Shown one piece after another: positions 53,898 through 63,300 of a stretch of DNA of 64,000 nt. The notes beneath the pieces were generated by a model. It was given only the letters and a program-made list of their open reading frames with translations. It had not been told where the DNA came from and searched no databases. Positions within the stretch are counted from its first letter, which is position 1; the number at the start of each line of letters is the position of its first letter. Origin of the DNA: Ignavibacteriales bacterium (GTDB lineage: Bacteria; Bacteroidota; Ignavibacteria; UBA10030). The translations under genes and the position numbers were made by a program. The stretch covers positions 101,157 through 165,156 of the forward strand of contig JAPLFQ010000007.1 of assembly GCA_026390595.1 (NCBI GenBank), in the 5' to 3' direction.

Positions 53898-54314
53898 ATG
53901 AACCACACACACTACCAGCAACTCACAAGCCAGTTCATCGACCGCGAGCTTGGACCTGAAGACGAGCGGGAGCTCTTTGTGCACCTTGGCACGTGCGATG
54001 AATGCCGGGGATTTCTAAAGGCGGTGCTGACGATGCAGGGGGAGATTCTCGGATCGAAGCCGGTTCGCCTCGTTTCTCCTCAACCAGCGCGGAAAGCAAA
54101 CGTTTTACGCGCCGTGTGGAACAAGAGGATACCGATGCCCGTTGCAGCCATGTTTGCCGTCATCGCACTTGTGAGCACGGTTGCATTCAGTGCACTCTGG
54201 ATGCGACCGAAGGAAAAGGTCATAGAGACGACGCAGGAAGTCGTTTACGTTCCACGGCTACCGGCGATACAGGTGGTCGGGTTCTATCCATCGACAAGCG
54301 ATGCGAAAAAGTGA
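53898..54314 (+). CDS. Zinc-finger anti-sigma factor, cassette 3
   Basis: A 138-aa zf-HC2 protein with HLGTCDEC (HxxxCxxC), one membrane helix (MPVAAMFAVIALVSTVAFSALW) and an outer tail (VPRLPAIQVVGFYPSTSDAKK). It is expected to bind sigma 3 at the membrane. The ATG at 53898 has a GAAGGA site. The tail motif LPAIxVxxYxP is shared with cassette 1. Confidence 0.92.
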   Translation: MNHTHYQQLTSQFIDRELGPEDERELFVHLGTCDECRGFLKAVLTMQGEILGSKPVRLVSPQPARKANVLRAVWNKRIPMPVAAMFAVIALVSTVAFSALWMRPKEKVIETTQEVVYVPRLPAIQVVGFYPSTSDAKK

Positions 54315-54326
54315 AGGAGTAGGTCT

Positions 54327-55496
54327 ATGAAGAAGTCAATTCTTGCATTGTTATTGATCTGTCATTGCCTTTCTTCCTGGAGTGGACAAGAGGTAGCCGG
54401 GGGCAAACAAAATCAGTCGAGAGCGCCTCTTCTTGAGGGACGCGTCGGGGACTTTTTTCACAAGCCAGTCAGCGGAGCAAAAGTAGTTGTAGAAGGCACG
54501 AAGTGGCAGACGCAGACGGATGAGCAAGGGAAATTCGAGCCTATTACCGTAACACCTGGCATCTATACTATCCGCATAACACATCCTCAGTACAAGCCTC
54601 TCATCTGCAAGAACTTCAAGATAGGAAAGGAAGGGCTCTTTGCCGGTTTCGAGCTGAAAAAGGGAAGTCCTGATGATACACCCGTCATACGGGATGATCG
54701 ACCTCTTGGACAATTCGTCATCGATGAAGATGCGGAACCGATCATCAAAGTCGAGCCCGTTTATCCTGAGTCAGCTCTAAAGGACAGGATTGAAGGGACG
54801 GTATCCCTGAATGTAAATGTGAGTGAGACCGGTGAAGTCCTGAACGCATGGGTTGCTCAGGGTGTCCGCGAAGATTTGAATCATGCGGCACTCGAAGCCA
54901 TCCAGAACTTCAAGTTCAAGCCAGCGAAAGTGAAAGGTAAACCGGTGCCAGTGCCGTTGTCAATTCCCTTCAACTTCAAGCTCGCTGACAAATCCAGCGA
55001 GTACCCTTTCAAACTCGTGAATGGACCGCTGACCAATGAAGATATCTCGAGCGCCCTCGACTATCTTGGTGTCCAGATGTATCGGTTCTCATATGAGATT
55101 CCATTCAAACATAAGCTGAGACTGTGTCTCGACAGATATCTTGACGGCAAGCTCATAGATTCAAAAAGCACCGGTTCCGGTCCGCAAGATCCTGGGAAGA
55201 ACAATGTCACAATTTTCAAATACACGAAAGACGATAGCGTCCAATTTACTTTCAGTCTCTCGTCTGCCGGGAGTGCGAAGCGTATAACATTCAATAAGAT
55301 CTCGGTGAAGGAGTATCCTTCGGCAGGCTGGATCCCATATTTTGATGTGCACATGCAGTCGGGTAAGAAAACTCCATTTTATATGTTTGCCCTGAGTTCA
55401 GGCGCACTGAAGTTTTCGAAGGACGAACCTCTGGACAGCATCATTTCAAAAATCAAATTCGTAGTGGTTGGGTCTGTTGAGCTTAGGCTTGATTAG
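54327..55496 (+). CDS. Exported carboxypeptidase-regulatory-like/TonB-C fusion protein
   Basis: A 389-aa protein with a signal peptide (residues 1-20, WSGQE). A carboxypeptidase-regulatory-like beta domain (about 35-110, LLEGRVGDFFHKPVSGAKVVVEG, DEQGKFEPITVTPGIYTIRI) is followed by one TonB-C domain (about 135-215, EPVYPESALKDRIEGTVSLNVNVSETGEVLNAWV, FKPAKVKGKPVPVPLSIPF) and an unassigned C-terminal domain. It has no membrane anchor. It lies 12 bases after the anti-sigma gene and is probably under sigma 3. It parallels the double TonB-C protein of cassette 1. Confidence 0.82.
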   Translation: MKKSILALLLICHCLSSWSGQEVAGGKQNQSRAPLLEGRVGDFFHKPVSGAKVVVEGTKWQTQTDEQGKFEPITVTPGIYTIRITHPQYKPLICKNFKIGKEGLFAGFELKKGSPDDTPVIRDDRPLGQFVIDEDAEPIIKVEPVYPESALKDRIEGTVSLNVNVSETGEVLNAWVAQGVREDLNHAALEAIQNFKFKPAKVKGKPVPVPLSIPFNFKLADKSSEYPFKLVNGPLTNEDISSALDYLGVQMYRFSYEIPFKHKLRLCLDRYLDGKLIDSKSTGSGPQDPGKNNVTIFKYTKDDSVQFTFSLSSAGSAKRITFNKISVKEYPSAGWIPYFDVHMQSGKKTPFYMFALSSGALKFSKDEPLDSIISKIKFVVVGSVELRLD

Positions 55497-55670
55497 CCTG
55501 AACACCCGGATGTTGGAGTTCAGGAGGGTCGATTACAAGATTCGCATCGCAAATCCGGCCTTGCCACGAAGGGGATCGGGTTTAATCTCCATTCCGGACT
55601 CGAGCCGGAAACACAAGTGATTTGACTCTGAGGATTTCATTCTTAATCTTTGCTGGAGAGGAATCCTCGA
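55497..55670. other. Intergenic region with two small hairpins
   Basis: CCTGAAC/GTTCAGG (55497-55503 and 55518-55524) starts one base after the stop codon; TTCCGG/CCGGAA lies near 55592-55611. No T-tracts, so read-through into the next gene is plausible. Confidence 0.45.
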
Positions 55671-56723
55671 ATGAAATTCCCCCTGTTTTTGTTCACATTA
55701 CTTCTCTTGTCTGCTAATCTCCTCTATCCTCAACAGCTCCCGAAGGCGACTGTCAAAGGCAATGTTGTGGACGATTCGACGGGCGCGCCCCTTCCGCTGG
55801 CCAATGTATTCGTTTCCAATTCGACAATCGGCACGGCTGCGGATCCTGAAGGGAAGTTTGAACTCAGAGGCGTGCCTCTCGGGACGCAGCAGATCGTCGC
55901 GTCCATCGTCGGCTACAAACCAGAAAATGTCACAGTACAGTTAAGCGATTCGGTCGTGCAGACTATCAGATTTCGCCTCAAGGCGCGCCCGGTGCAAATG
56001 GCCGGTGTCGAGGTTGAGGAAAAAGATCCGGTTGAGTGGAAGAAGCTTCTCGAAAAGTTCACCGAAAGCTATCTTGGTTGGACCCCGAACGCTGCACACT
56101 GCAGGATCTTGAATCCGGAAGTGCTGGACTTTGCCTTCGAAGAAGAGGCGAAACGACTGGTTGCGACCGCGCGAGAACCTCTTGAAATTGAAAATCTCGC
56201 GCTCGGATATCGCTTTCAGTGCATGCTTGTCCTTTTCACTCAATCACCCCAATCATTTCAGTATATCGGCTTCTCCAATTTCAGACAAATAGTCGAGCGT
56301 AGTGCTGCCGAAGGTGATGCATGGAAATCAAACCGCCGTGAGGCGTACTACGGCTCGAAGCGACACTTCCTTCGGGCGCTCGTGAAAAATTCGACAAAGA
56401 AAGAGGGTTTTACTGTTTTCAGTGTCCGGCGGGACTGGATCAATACTGCCTTGAAGAGACCGTATGGGTTCGAAGTACAAGTCGACGGGTTGATATCACT
56501 AGGCGATACGCAGTACGACAAGAAGTTTGAATTCCAGGACCTGCTGCAAATAGTGTATACGCGTGAATACGTCACGCGAATTTCGCTTATCGAGCTGAAC
56601 GGACCGTCTGTGACGGTGTTCGCCAACGGCCTGACTGCGAATCCGCTGGGTCTCTGGACATTCGGCTACTGGTCGACGCAGCGCGTCGCCGAGATGCTGC
56701 CGATCGACTATGAGCCGGAGTGA
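55671..56723 (+). CDS. Exported carboxypeptidase-regulatory-like domain protein
   Basis: A 350-aa protein with a signal peptide (residues 1-20, LLYPQQ). Residues about 25-115 form the CarboxypepD_reg-like fold (VKGNVVDDSTGAPLPLANVFVSNSTIGTAADPEGKFELRGVPLGTQQIVASIVGY), common at the start of TonB-dependent receptors and outer-membrane proteins. The rest is an unassigned domain found with it in Bacteroidota. There is no barrel. A GGAGAGGA site precedes the ATG at 55671. Likely belongs to the sigma 3 regulon by position. Confidence 0.82.
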   Translation: MKFPLFLFTLLLLSANLLYPQQLPKATVKGNVVDDSTGAPLPLANVFVSNSTIGTAADPEGKFELRGVPLGTQQIVASIVGYKPENVTVQLSDSVVQTIRFRLKARPVQMAGVEVEEKDPVEWKKLLEKFTESYLGWTPNAAHCRILNPEVLDFAFEEEAKRLVATAREPLEIENLALGYRFQCMLVLFTQSPQSFQYIGFSNFRQIVERSAAEGDAWKSNRREAYYGSKRHFLRALVKNSTKKEGFTVFSVRRDWINTALKRPYGFEVQVDGLISLGDTQYDKKFEFQDLLQIVYTREYVTRISLIELNGPSVTVFANGLTANPLGLWTFGYWSTQRVAEMLPIDYEPE

Positions 56724-56832
56724 TGCGGCCAGACCCACTTCCGCGTTCGGAGTTCGACTGTTCGTTACTCGATATTCATCGTGTCGAAACTGGAAGTTCC
56801 TGTGAATTGCCAATATCGAACACCGAATAATG

Positions 56833-56991
56833 AATAGAAGCTATCTCAAAAACCCTCAAATTCATTGCGAGCGATGCCCCGTAGGGGCGAGCGAAGCAAT
56901 CTCACCAAGGTATGCCGAGACAAAAGAGAGATTGCTTCGGCAAGAAACGCCTCGCAATGACGTCGTTGGCGTTTTTGAGATGAGTTCTATT
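56833..56991. repeat. 159-bp nested palindrome (MITE-like)
   Basis: Four sets of perfect arms are nested: AATAGAA (56833-56839)/TTCTATT (56985-56991), ATCTCAAAAAC (56843-56853)/GTTTTTGAGAT (56971-56981), CATTGCGAG (56863-56871)/CTCGCAATG (56951-56959) and GAAGCAATCTC (56893-56903)/GAGATTGCTTC (56928-56938). The whole could fold into one long hairpin. It codes for nothing and sits just before the sigma 4 promoter. Confidence 0.75.
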
Positions 56992-57006
56992 GAAGTTTGG
57001 TTCACA

Positions 57007-57035
57007 GCAAGTTTTGACCCCTTTTTGCATCTTAC
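57007..57035 (+). promoter_or_regulatory. ECF-type promoter of sigma cassette 4
   Basis: GCAAGTT at 57007-57013 and ATCTTAC at 57029-57035 with a 15-base spacer. The preceding bases ACA and the GCAA core match cassettes 1 and 2. The start codon is 43 bases after the -10. Confidence 0.65.
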
Positions 57036-57078
57036 CTTTTGAATCCCACAACGGTCCTCACATCAGCACCGTAGACAA

Positions 57079-57633
57079 ATGCCTGTAGCATCGGACCAAC
57101 AGCTGTTGAGCGAAGTCCGTGCCGGTAATTCCCGGGCGTTCACGGCAATTCACGACAAGTACCGCCGCCGATTGCTGGCCTACTGCTATCGCTTGTTGCA
57201 GGATCGGGTAACAGCCGAGGATGTTGTGCAGGTATCGTTTCAGAAGGCGTATGAATCGCTTGGCACGCTCGACAAACCTGAGCTGTTCTTCTACTGGTTG
57301 TTCAGCATCGCGCGGAACGAAGTGTACGGTCACATTCGCAAGACTCGGAGAAACGGAACGCCTCATTCGATTGAAGAGGAAGATGATATCTGGACCGAAG
57401 AGACGCCGCACGAGCAATTGGTGAGGAAGGAAACGACAGAAATCGTAGAGCTCTTTCTCAATCAGTTGAAAGTGGAGTACCGGGAGGTCTTGGTGTTGCG
57501 CCAGTACGACAAGCTCTCGTATGCAGAGATTGCAGCAATCACAGGAGACACCGTGAGTTCGGTTGAATCGAGGCTGTTCAAAGCGCGAAAAGCGCTGGCA
57601 AAGAAACTGGCGCCGTATTTGAACGATTTGTAG
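57079..57633 (+). CDS. ECF sigma factor, cassette 4
   Basis: A 184-aa sigma factor. Region 2: FTAIHDKYRRRLLAYCYRLLQDRVTAEDVVQVSFQKAYESL. Region 4: YREVLVLRQYDKLSYAEIAAITGDTVSSVESRLFKARKAL. The linker DDIWTEETPHEQLVRKE carries W-x-E-E-T-P. In region 2 the usual QETF is QVSF. The last base of its stop begins a perfect hairpin (57633-57653). Confidence 0.93.
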   Translation: MPVASDQQLLSEVRAGNSRAFTAIHDKYRRRLLAYCYRLLQDRVTAEDVVQVSFQKAYESLGTLDKPELFFYWLFSIARNEVYGHIRKTRRNGTPHSIEEEDDIWTEETPHEQLVRKETTEIVELFLNQLKVEYREVLVLRQYDKLSYAEIAAITGDTVSSVESRLFKARKALAKKLAPYLNDL

Positions 57634-57653
57634 GACGAACTGTCAGTTCGTCC
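57633..57653 (+). promoter_or_regulatory. Hairpin between sigma 4 and its anti-sigma gene
   Basis: GGACGAACTG (57633-57642), one-base loop, CAGTTCGTCC (57644-57653): a perfect 10-bp stem. No T-tract. It may adjust the sigma:anti-sigma ratio or protect the upstream message. Confidence 0.6.
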
Positions 57654-57681
57654 ACTAAGCACCAACATGAAGGAGCAACAC

Positions 57682-58104
57682 ATGACGTGCGCAGACCATC
57701 AGCGAACCATCAACCGGCTCATCGATCATGAGGTCAAGGCAACGGATTGCGGTGAATTGTTTGAACATCTCGGGACTTGCTCAGAGTGTAGAGTTTTCTA
57801 TGATTCGCTCCTCATCCTTGAGGCTGAACTGGAAAAGATTCAATCCGCGGTTGACGAGAAGAGTCCAATGCCCTTCGAGGTCATTGCCCCGCCTCGTTGG
57901 TATTCATCAGCAATGCTAGATCGGAAAGCATCAGGGATGCATCATTATGGCAAACACGACCGCTTCCGTGCGTTCACTGTGGTACTAATCACCGTTATCG
58001 TGTCTGGATTGATTTGGACGAGAACTCTCCCGACGCAAAGAGACGGGAGTGATGATTCAATTCGCGATGCAGTTCAATCAGACATGATGATCCATCAGCG
58101 TTGA
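57682..58104 (+). CDS. Zinc-finger anti-sigma factor, cassette 4
   Basis: A 140-aa zf-HC2 protein with HLGTCSEC (HxxxCxxC), one membrane helix (FTVVLITVIVSGLIW) and a short polar outer tail. The start at 57682 follows the AAGGAG at 57670-57675, so the ATG at 57667, which lies at that site, is not used. Expected to hold sigma 4 inactive. Confidence 0.9.
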   Translation: MTCADHQRTINRLIDHEVKATDCGELFEHLGTCSECRVFYDSLLILEAELEKIQSAVDEKSPMPFEVIAPPRWYSSAMLDRKASGMHHYGKHDRFRAFTVVLITVIVSGLIWTRTLPTQRDGSDDSIRDAVQSDMMIHQR

Positions 58105-58113
58105 GGTAAAGTC

Positions 58114-59589
58114 ATGAACAAATCTGGAAATCGATCCCTTTGGATGGTCTTGCTTTATTTTGTTCTCTCGCTTGCATTCGCCGTGTTTGCGATTGTTGCG
58201 AGCCACGCACCGAATGTCCGGTACATGCCCACCCCGGGGAATTTCGGTTTTGAGAGTAGTCTGCAATGGATCTTCTGGCTTCTCATCGTTCTCTCCATAG
58301 TCTGTCTCATCCCGTTGTTGGACGCGATTCTACGGAATTTGCACGTTCGCCGCCTGCTGCCTCGCGTTCTCTCCAATCTCTATGGTGATCAATCGTCCAG
58401 CGAAGTTGATGGCTTCTTGCTCTGGCTGAAATCAAACGTCAGGACCTCAGCCGGAAGACTATTCGCGGCTGGCATCGCTGTTTTTGCTACGGTATTCATA
58501 CTTTCACTTACGAGCGCGGTGAGAGAGAGAGATGTGGACAGCTATCTGTACGAATACATTTCGAGACTTATCAGATCACAGCGATCCCTGGAAAGCCCTC
58601 CACCCAGCGTGTGTACCTCCCTCTATCTGAATAGCGGCCCCGGAGCCAATGAATTGCAGGATTGTCTGAAGGTGGTCGAAGATCTTAAGAAGGTTGGTGC
58701 AAGGGCGATTCTGGTCGATATTCGTGGGCAAAACAAAGGGCAGGAGATGCTCGAATGGCTCAGAAAAATCGAGAATACAGGGGTGGCCGTATTCGGACTT
58801 TCAGATTGGGGTAACATACGACGTGCAGATTCAATCGGAGAAATCAGATTCACGAAGGGAAGGATGACTATGCAGCCTCTTGAACTGCGCTTGAATCCCT
58901 TTGTGTTCAGGATTAAGCCCGAAGGCATCTCGAGATACAGCGATGAAGAGATTCCGGACATAGTGATTCAATTGTTGAGGAAATATCGCAACTATTCCAG
59001 TGATCTCGAACTAAGACGAGAAGGTCGCAACGTTGTCTTTGGTGATTATAGGATTCCTGTAAGTTCGGATGGTTGGATGTACGCCCGTCAACTTGTGAAC
59101 TATTGGCCTTGGACAGTTGCCTCGCGTGAGGGTGCGAATGACACGTTGGAATACAGAGGGTGGTTCCATGGCAGGAAACCTTTCCATGGGTCACAACTGG
59201 ATGAGATAAGAAGTAACTTTGACGGCAAGATCGTGTTGATCGAACGATTTCAAACGTCAACACTCGAGTATGGCTGGCTCATGAGTCGGTCGTACGAAAG
59301 CGCAATAAATTCAATTGTCGCACAAACAGTCATCGTCCGATCAGAACAACTGCATGTGTGGCTCACACTTGTCTGCATAGCGTTAGCTGGTCTTGTCGCT
59401 TCGAAGGTTCGTCCAATACCGTCGTTCTTGACGATCTTCGCAATCGGTCTCTTGGTCTTGCTCGGCTCCTGGTTGATCTACTACAAGCTTTTCTTTTTCA
59501 TAGATATCTTCTACCCGTTACTCGCTGTAGGCATGTCGATGTTCGTTTTTCCGGCAATAAGGGCTGCCGATAACGAGTTACCAGAGTAG
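58114..59589 (+). CDS. CHASE2-like membrane protein, cassette 4
   Basis: A 491-aa protein. Two N-terminal helices (about 8-30 and 45-70) and a third (about 114-135) are followed by an outer domain with CHASE2-like features (ARAILVDIRGQNKGQEML..., DYRIPVSSDGWMYARQLVNYWPW, FDGKIVLIERFQ). Three closing helices follow (about 410-480, ending FFFIDIFYPLLAVGMSMFVF). CHASE2 domains sense signals outside the cytoplasm, usually ahead of a kinase or cyclase; here no output domain exists. It lies ten bases after the anti-sigma gene, so it may feed a signal to sigma 4 or be its target. Confidence 0.75.
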   Translation: MNKSGNRSLWMVLLYFVLSLAFAVFAIVASHAPNVRYMPTPGNFGFESSLQWIFWLLIVLSIVCLIPLLDAILRNLHVRRLLPRVLSNLYGDQSSSEVDGFLLWLKSNVRTSAGRLFAAGIAVFATVFILSLTSAVRERDVDSYLYEYISRLIRSQRSLESPPPSVCTSLYLNSGPGANELQDCLKVVEDLKKVGARAILVDIRGQNKGQEMLEWLRKIENTGVAVFGLSDWGNIRRADSIGEIRFTKGRMTMQPLELRLNPFVFRIKPEGISRYSDEEIPDIVIQLLRKYRNYSSDLELRREGRNVVFGDYRIPVSSDGWMYARQLVNYWPWTVASREGANDTLEYRGWFHGRKPFHGSQLDEIRSNFDGKIVLIERFQTSTLEYGWLMSRSYESAINSIVAQTVIVRSEQLHVWLTLVCIALAGLVASKVRPIPSFLTIFAIGLLVLLGSWLIYYKLFFFIDIFYPLLAVGMSMFVFPAIRAADNELPE

Positions 59590-59592
59590 AGG

Positions 59593-59703
59593 CTCTATCC
59601 GTTGCTCGCGACGGCGATGGCTATTGTGGTGTTTCCAGTCATCGTTATGGGGAACCAGAGAGAACCCACGAAGGGATCGCTTTTGCCAGACGATCTTTCT
59701 TAG
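59593..59703 (+). pseudogene. Decayed C-terminal fragment of a second CHASE2-like gene
   Basis: Translated from 59593, the 36 codons read LYPLLATAMAIVVFPVI... and end at TAG 59701-59703. They resemble the end of the preceding gene (FYPLLAVGMSMFVFPAI) at about 10 of 17 positions, in a different reading register and without a start. I read this as the remnant of a tandem copy of the CHASE2-like gene, so cassette 4 once had a second one. Confidence 0.6.
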
Positions 59704-59734
59704 CGGGTTCCTGGGAGTGCCACGCACCCCGTTG

Positions 59735-59749
59735 AGAAGTCCGACTTCT
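59735..59749. repeat. Palindromic repeat AGAAGTC-C-GACTTCT
   Basis: Identical to the palindrome at 52981-52995. It lies on the 3' side of the DUF559 gene. Confidence 0.55.
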
Positions 59750-59807
59750 ACCGTGAAGATCCACACCGCGACTCCGACGCACCATTGACATTCCACGCGC
59801 ACGCCCC

Positions 59808-59826
59808 CTTCCCCTCGAAGGGGAAG
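59808..59826. repeat. CTTCCCC/GGGGAAG hairpin
   Basis: Perfect 7-bp arms around TCGAA within a longer C-rich/G-rich stretch, 18 bases from the DUF559 stop. Could also help end the two convergent messages, though no T-tract is present. Confidence 0.5.
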
Positions 59827-59843
59827 GAGGGGATGGGGTGGTG

Positions 59844-60227
59844 CTACCCCGGCCCTTTGCTCAACGCATCTTGAACCTTCTCGTAAATCACCTGTTCAAC
59901 ACCCTCTTCATTCGACATCACTTCGTCATTCAGAAATCGCAAGACTTGCAGCCCGTCACTTCTCAGGTACGCATCTCGTTTGGCATCTCGACCTCTTCCT
60001 TCGGGTGTGTAGTGTTGACTGCCATCGAGCTCGATCACTAGTTTTGCCTTAACACAATAGAAGTCCAGAATGTACGGGCCATAAGGGACTTGCCTTCTGA
60101 ATTTCACACCGAGTCTGTTGTTGCGGAGTAGCGACCAGATCTTCATTTCTGCCTTGGTCATATCGCGACGGAGTTTGCGAGCGAAGGGAATTAAGGTGGA
60201 TGTGTATTTGGGGAGGTGTTGAGGCAT
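59844..60227 (-). CDS. DUF559 endonuclease-like protein
   Basis: A 127-aa protein of the DUF559 family, related to the Vsr/PD-(D/E)xK nuclease fold. Typical parts are RKLRRDMTKAEMKIWSLLRNNRLGVKFRRQVPYGPYILDFYC, the acidic pair in KLVIELDGSQH and RDAYLRSDGLQVLRFLNDEV. DUF559 genes occur alone and near mobile repeats; their substrates are not established. The start at 60227 is chosen by family length; ATG 60263 is an alternative. Palindromic repeats flank it on both sides. Confidence 0.88.
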   Translation of the reverse strand: MPQHLPKYTSTLIPFARKLRRDMTKAEMKIWSLLRNNRLGVKFRRQVPYGPYILDFYCVKAKLVIELDGSQHYTPEGRGRDAKRDAYLRSDGLQVLRFLNDEVMSNEEGVEQVIYEKVQDALSKGPG

Positions 60228-60279
60228 GGTGTTCTGTGTTGAGGCAACTTGATGGAGGTTCATCAACCTCACCCGTACC

Positions 60280-60320
60280 CCTGCCTGCCGGCAGGCAGGC
60301 TCTCCTGGGAGGAGAGGGGA
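60280..60320. repeat. Palindromes upstream of the DUF559 gene
   Basis: A perfect 20-base palindrome of CCTGCC units (60280-60299) is followed by CTCTCCT/AGGAGAG (about 60301-60317). Together with the hairpins at 59735-59826 they bracket the DUF559 gene. Confidence 0.55.
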
Positions 60321-60338
60321 TCGCGGTTTGAAGAAGGG

Positions 60339-63300
60339 TTACTTTTTCTGGACTTCGATCTTCTGCAGCTCGTCGAAGTACTTGCGGATCAATTCCTGAT
60401 AGTCCTTCGAGTAGCCGTGCTCGAGTGATTTGAGCAAATCATCGAGCAGCTTGTTCTTCCCCTCAAGGGCAGAGGGGTCGATGTCCCCGGGACTGCGGCG
60501 TGCGATCTCCGTCCCGGTCTGGGCTTTTCGCTTCTTTTCATAATCCCGTTCACGCATGGACTTTGACGCATCGAGCAGACGCGAAAGAATGCGTTCCTGT
60601 TTCTGGATCGTCTCGCGATTGACGTTGTTCTGTTCAAGATTGTGAACCACTTCTTTCATATCGTCCGCAATCTTTTCGAGATCCCCCAGCATTTTCTTCT
60701 GCTCGCCGGTTGACTGGGCTTCCTTGTTCAGTTGCTCGAGTGACTTCCGGACAGCCTCCTGCTCCACGGCAAGACGGGCGGCCTCTGCTGCCTGTTGCAT
60801 TGACTGTGTTTGTGCATTGATCGATTGCTGTTGTCCCGACATCATCTGAAGCTGCTGCATCAGTCCCCCCATCCCCTGGCCGCTTCCCTGCATCAAGTTT
60901 TGCATGGCACCCTGAATCTGCATCGCAGTCTTGTTCAACGATGTCATCGCCGCTCCTTGTTCCTGCGAAGCGCCGAAACCGTTGCGCCCCTCAAGCGCAT
61001 TCAGAGAGCCCTGCATGTGCCCCATAGCCTCGCCGATCGATTTGCCCATCTCGGGTGTAAAGGCGAAGGACTTCTTGGAGAGCTCACTCAGCCCCCGAAT
61101 CACATTTCCCATATCCTGCATGACACCCATCTGCTGCTGTGCATTCTCGCGCAGTTGGGGAGAATTGAGCGGGGCGGTGACTGCTTCCTGTTTCAGCTTC
61201 TCCTCGCGTTTCGAGAGCTCCAGCATGTCGTTCGATGCGCGCCGAAGGGCGTTGAGTGTGGCCTGTGTCTGCTTCTGTATCATCTCTTGCTGGATGGATT
61301 GGAGCTGCTTTGATTGCTCCTGCAGCTGTTCCGAAATCTCCTGCTGCTCCGACTGTGCTTCCTGACTTTGTCCGGACTCGAGCTGTTGTCCAGCCTTGTT
61401 CATTTTCCCCTGCAGCTGCGATTGCTTGGAACGCTGATTCAACTTTTGCATCCGGTCGGCGGGCATCTCGGCAAAGAACTCTTCCATGCGCTTCTGAACA
61501 TCTTCGGTGACCTGTTCGAGCTGTTGCTGCTTCTGAGCAAGGTCTTTTTGTTTTTTCGAAAGATCCTGCCGGCTCTGTTGATCGGCGCCTGCTGACTTGG
61601 TCTGGTTGTTCAGATCGGCCTGAGATTGTTCGAGTTCCTGCGCACGTTTGCGGGCTTCATCCACCTTCTGTTCAATTTGGATCCGTTTCAACAATTCGAT
61701 CGTCCGTTCGATGCTTTGACGGAACCGGTCCTCGGAAAACGTAAGCTTCTGCATTGCCTGCTGAATCTGGTCCTTGTTCTGATTCTGCATCGATTGTTGC
61801 ATCTGCTTCAACGCTTGCTGGAGTTCGGCGGAGTTCATCTGCTGGAACATCTGCTGAAGCTCCATATACTTCTCCATCGTCTCTTTGGAAAGCACCTGCT
61901 GCTGGTCCATTTTCTGGACCATGTCGTCGAGACGCTTCTGCACGTCATCGAGCTTTTTCTGAACCTCCTGGTACTTCTTCGACATTTCCTCCAGTTTCTT
62001 CTTTTGTTGCCAGTCCATCTCCTTGTTCTTCTTGATATCCTGGTTAATCGACTCGACTTTGTCCTTGAGTTGCTTCGCATCCTGAAGTGTTTGCTTGAGG
62101 TCATCCAATGAGGTCTCATGCCCCTTGTCGAGCTCGGCGAATACTTCTTCCACTGACGGGAGACGAAGTAGATACATTTGACTCCGCCCGCTCTTCGGAC
62201 CGCGAACAGCATCGTTGTCAAATGCCTCGGCGAAATACTCCACCACATCCTCAGGCGCCAGCCTTAGGGGAGAAAGGTCCCACGAATAGGGGAGCTCGAG
62301 TTCGCCGGGAGTACCAGCGGGAAGTGGGATAGATGTGAACTTATAGGCATCCCAAGGTTGTTCGTAGCGGGAATGCGTCAGCTTGTAGCCGATGCGAATG
62401 GCCGAAAGGCCGAAATCGTCCTCCGCCTGCATCAGGAGCCGCAGGGATTTGTCGCCGGCGAGATCGATATTGCGTCCGGGAACAAGAACTGCGATCGAAG
62501 GCGGTTCATCGGGGATGATCTTGAGCTGGTAGTGAACCGGATCGCTGTTCGCAAGGCTCTCGAGATCGGTTACTTCGATGTGATAGTTCGTCTCAGCCGC
62601 GAGTCTGAATGATGCGGAAAACTTTTGGTTCTCCGTGACGAGGGGAACCGCCGGCCCGGCACCGAAGACAATTCTCCCTTCGCGGAGATTCTTGCTCGCA
62701 ACTCCCATGACTTTGATGTTTGTCCCCGCAAGTGCTGCAACATCTCCTATGAATTCTTCCTGCACTTTTGGCGGGAGCTTCGCATACGCCGGATACTCAA
62801 GTCGAACCTGGAATGATCTGAAGACCGGACGATCGACGACGGACAAACGATAATGGGGGCTTTCTGTCCCGGAGACCATCGCATAGTATTCTGTGGAGCC
62901 GCGGACGCTCTGGAACGATGTTCTATAAGTCCCGGTTGAATCGATGCGAAGATCGGAGTTCTCGAAATTCTGGGCCCCCTCGGAGCGCCAATACAAACTC
63001 AGCGATTGAGGCTTGCGTCCCGCAGAGACGGGAGAAACCGATTGTACTCGAACGGCGATTTGAACTGCCTGACCCTTGACGACCTCAGAGTTGCCGGGAG
63101 AGATCTCGAACGTATAATCGGCCGGCGAAGAGAAGTCCGTGCCAAAGTGAGTAATGCGAACCAGGGAATTGTAGAACTGCCCGGGCGACGCCACAGCGAG
63201 CAGAAACGATCCGGCAAGTGCGACGCCAAGAAGCTTCGCGGCGCGTTTGACAGGAGAAGCATCAACGGAATCAGTGAAATCAAGGTCGCGGATTTCACCG

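Noticed and set aside
56833..56991. CRISPR array
   Set aside because: The repeats are nested inverted arms around one centre, not regularly spaced direct repeats; no cas gene is in the window.
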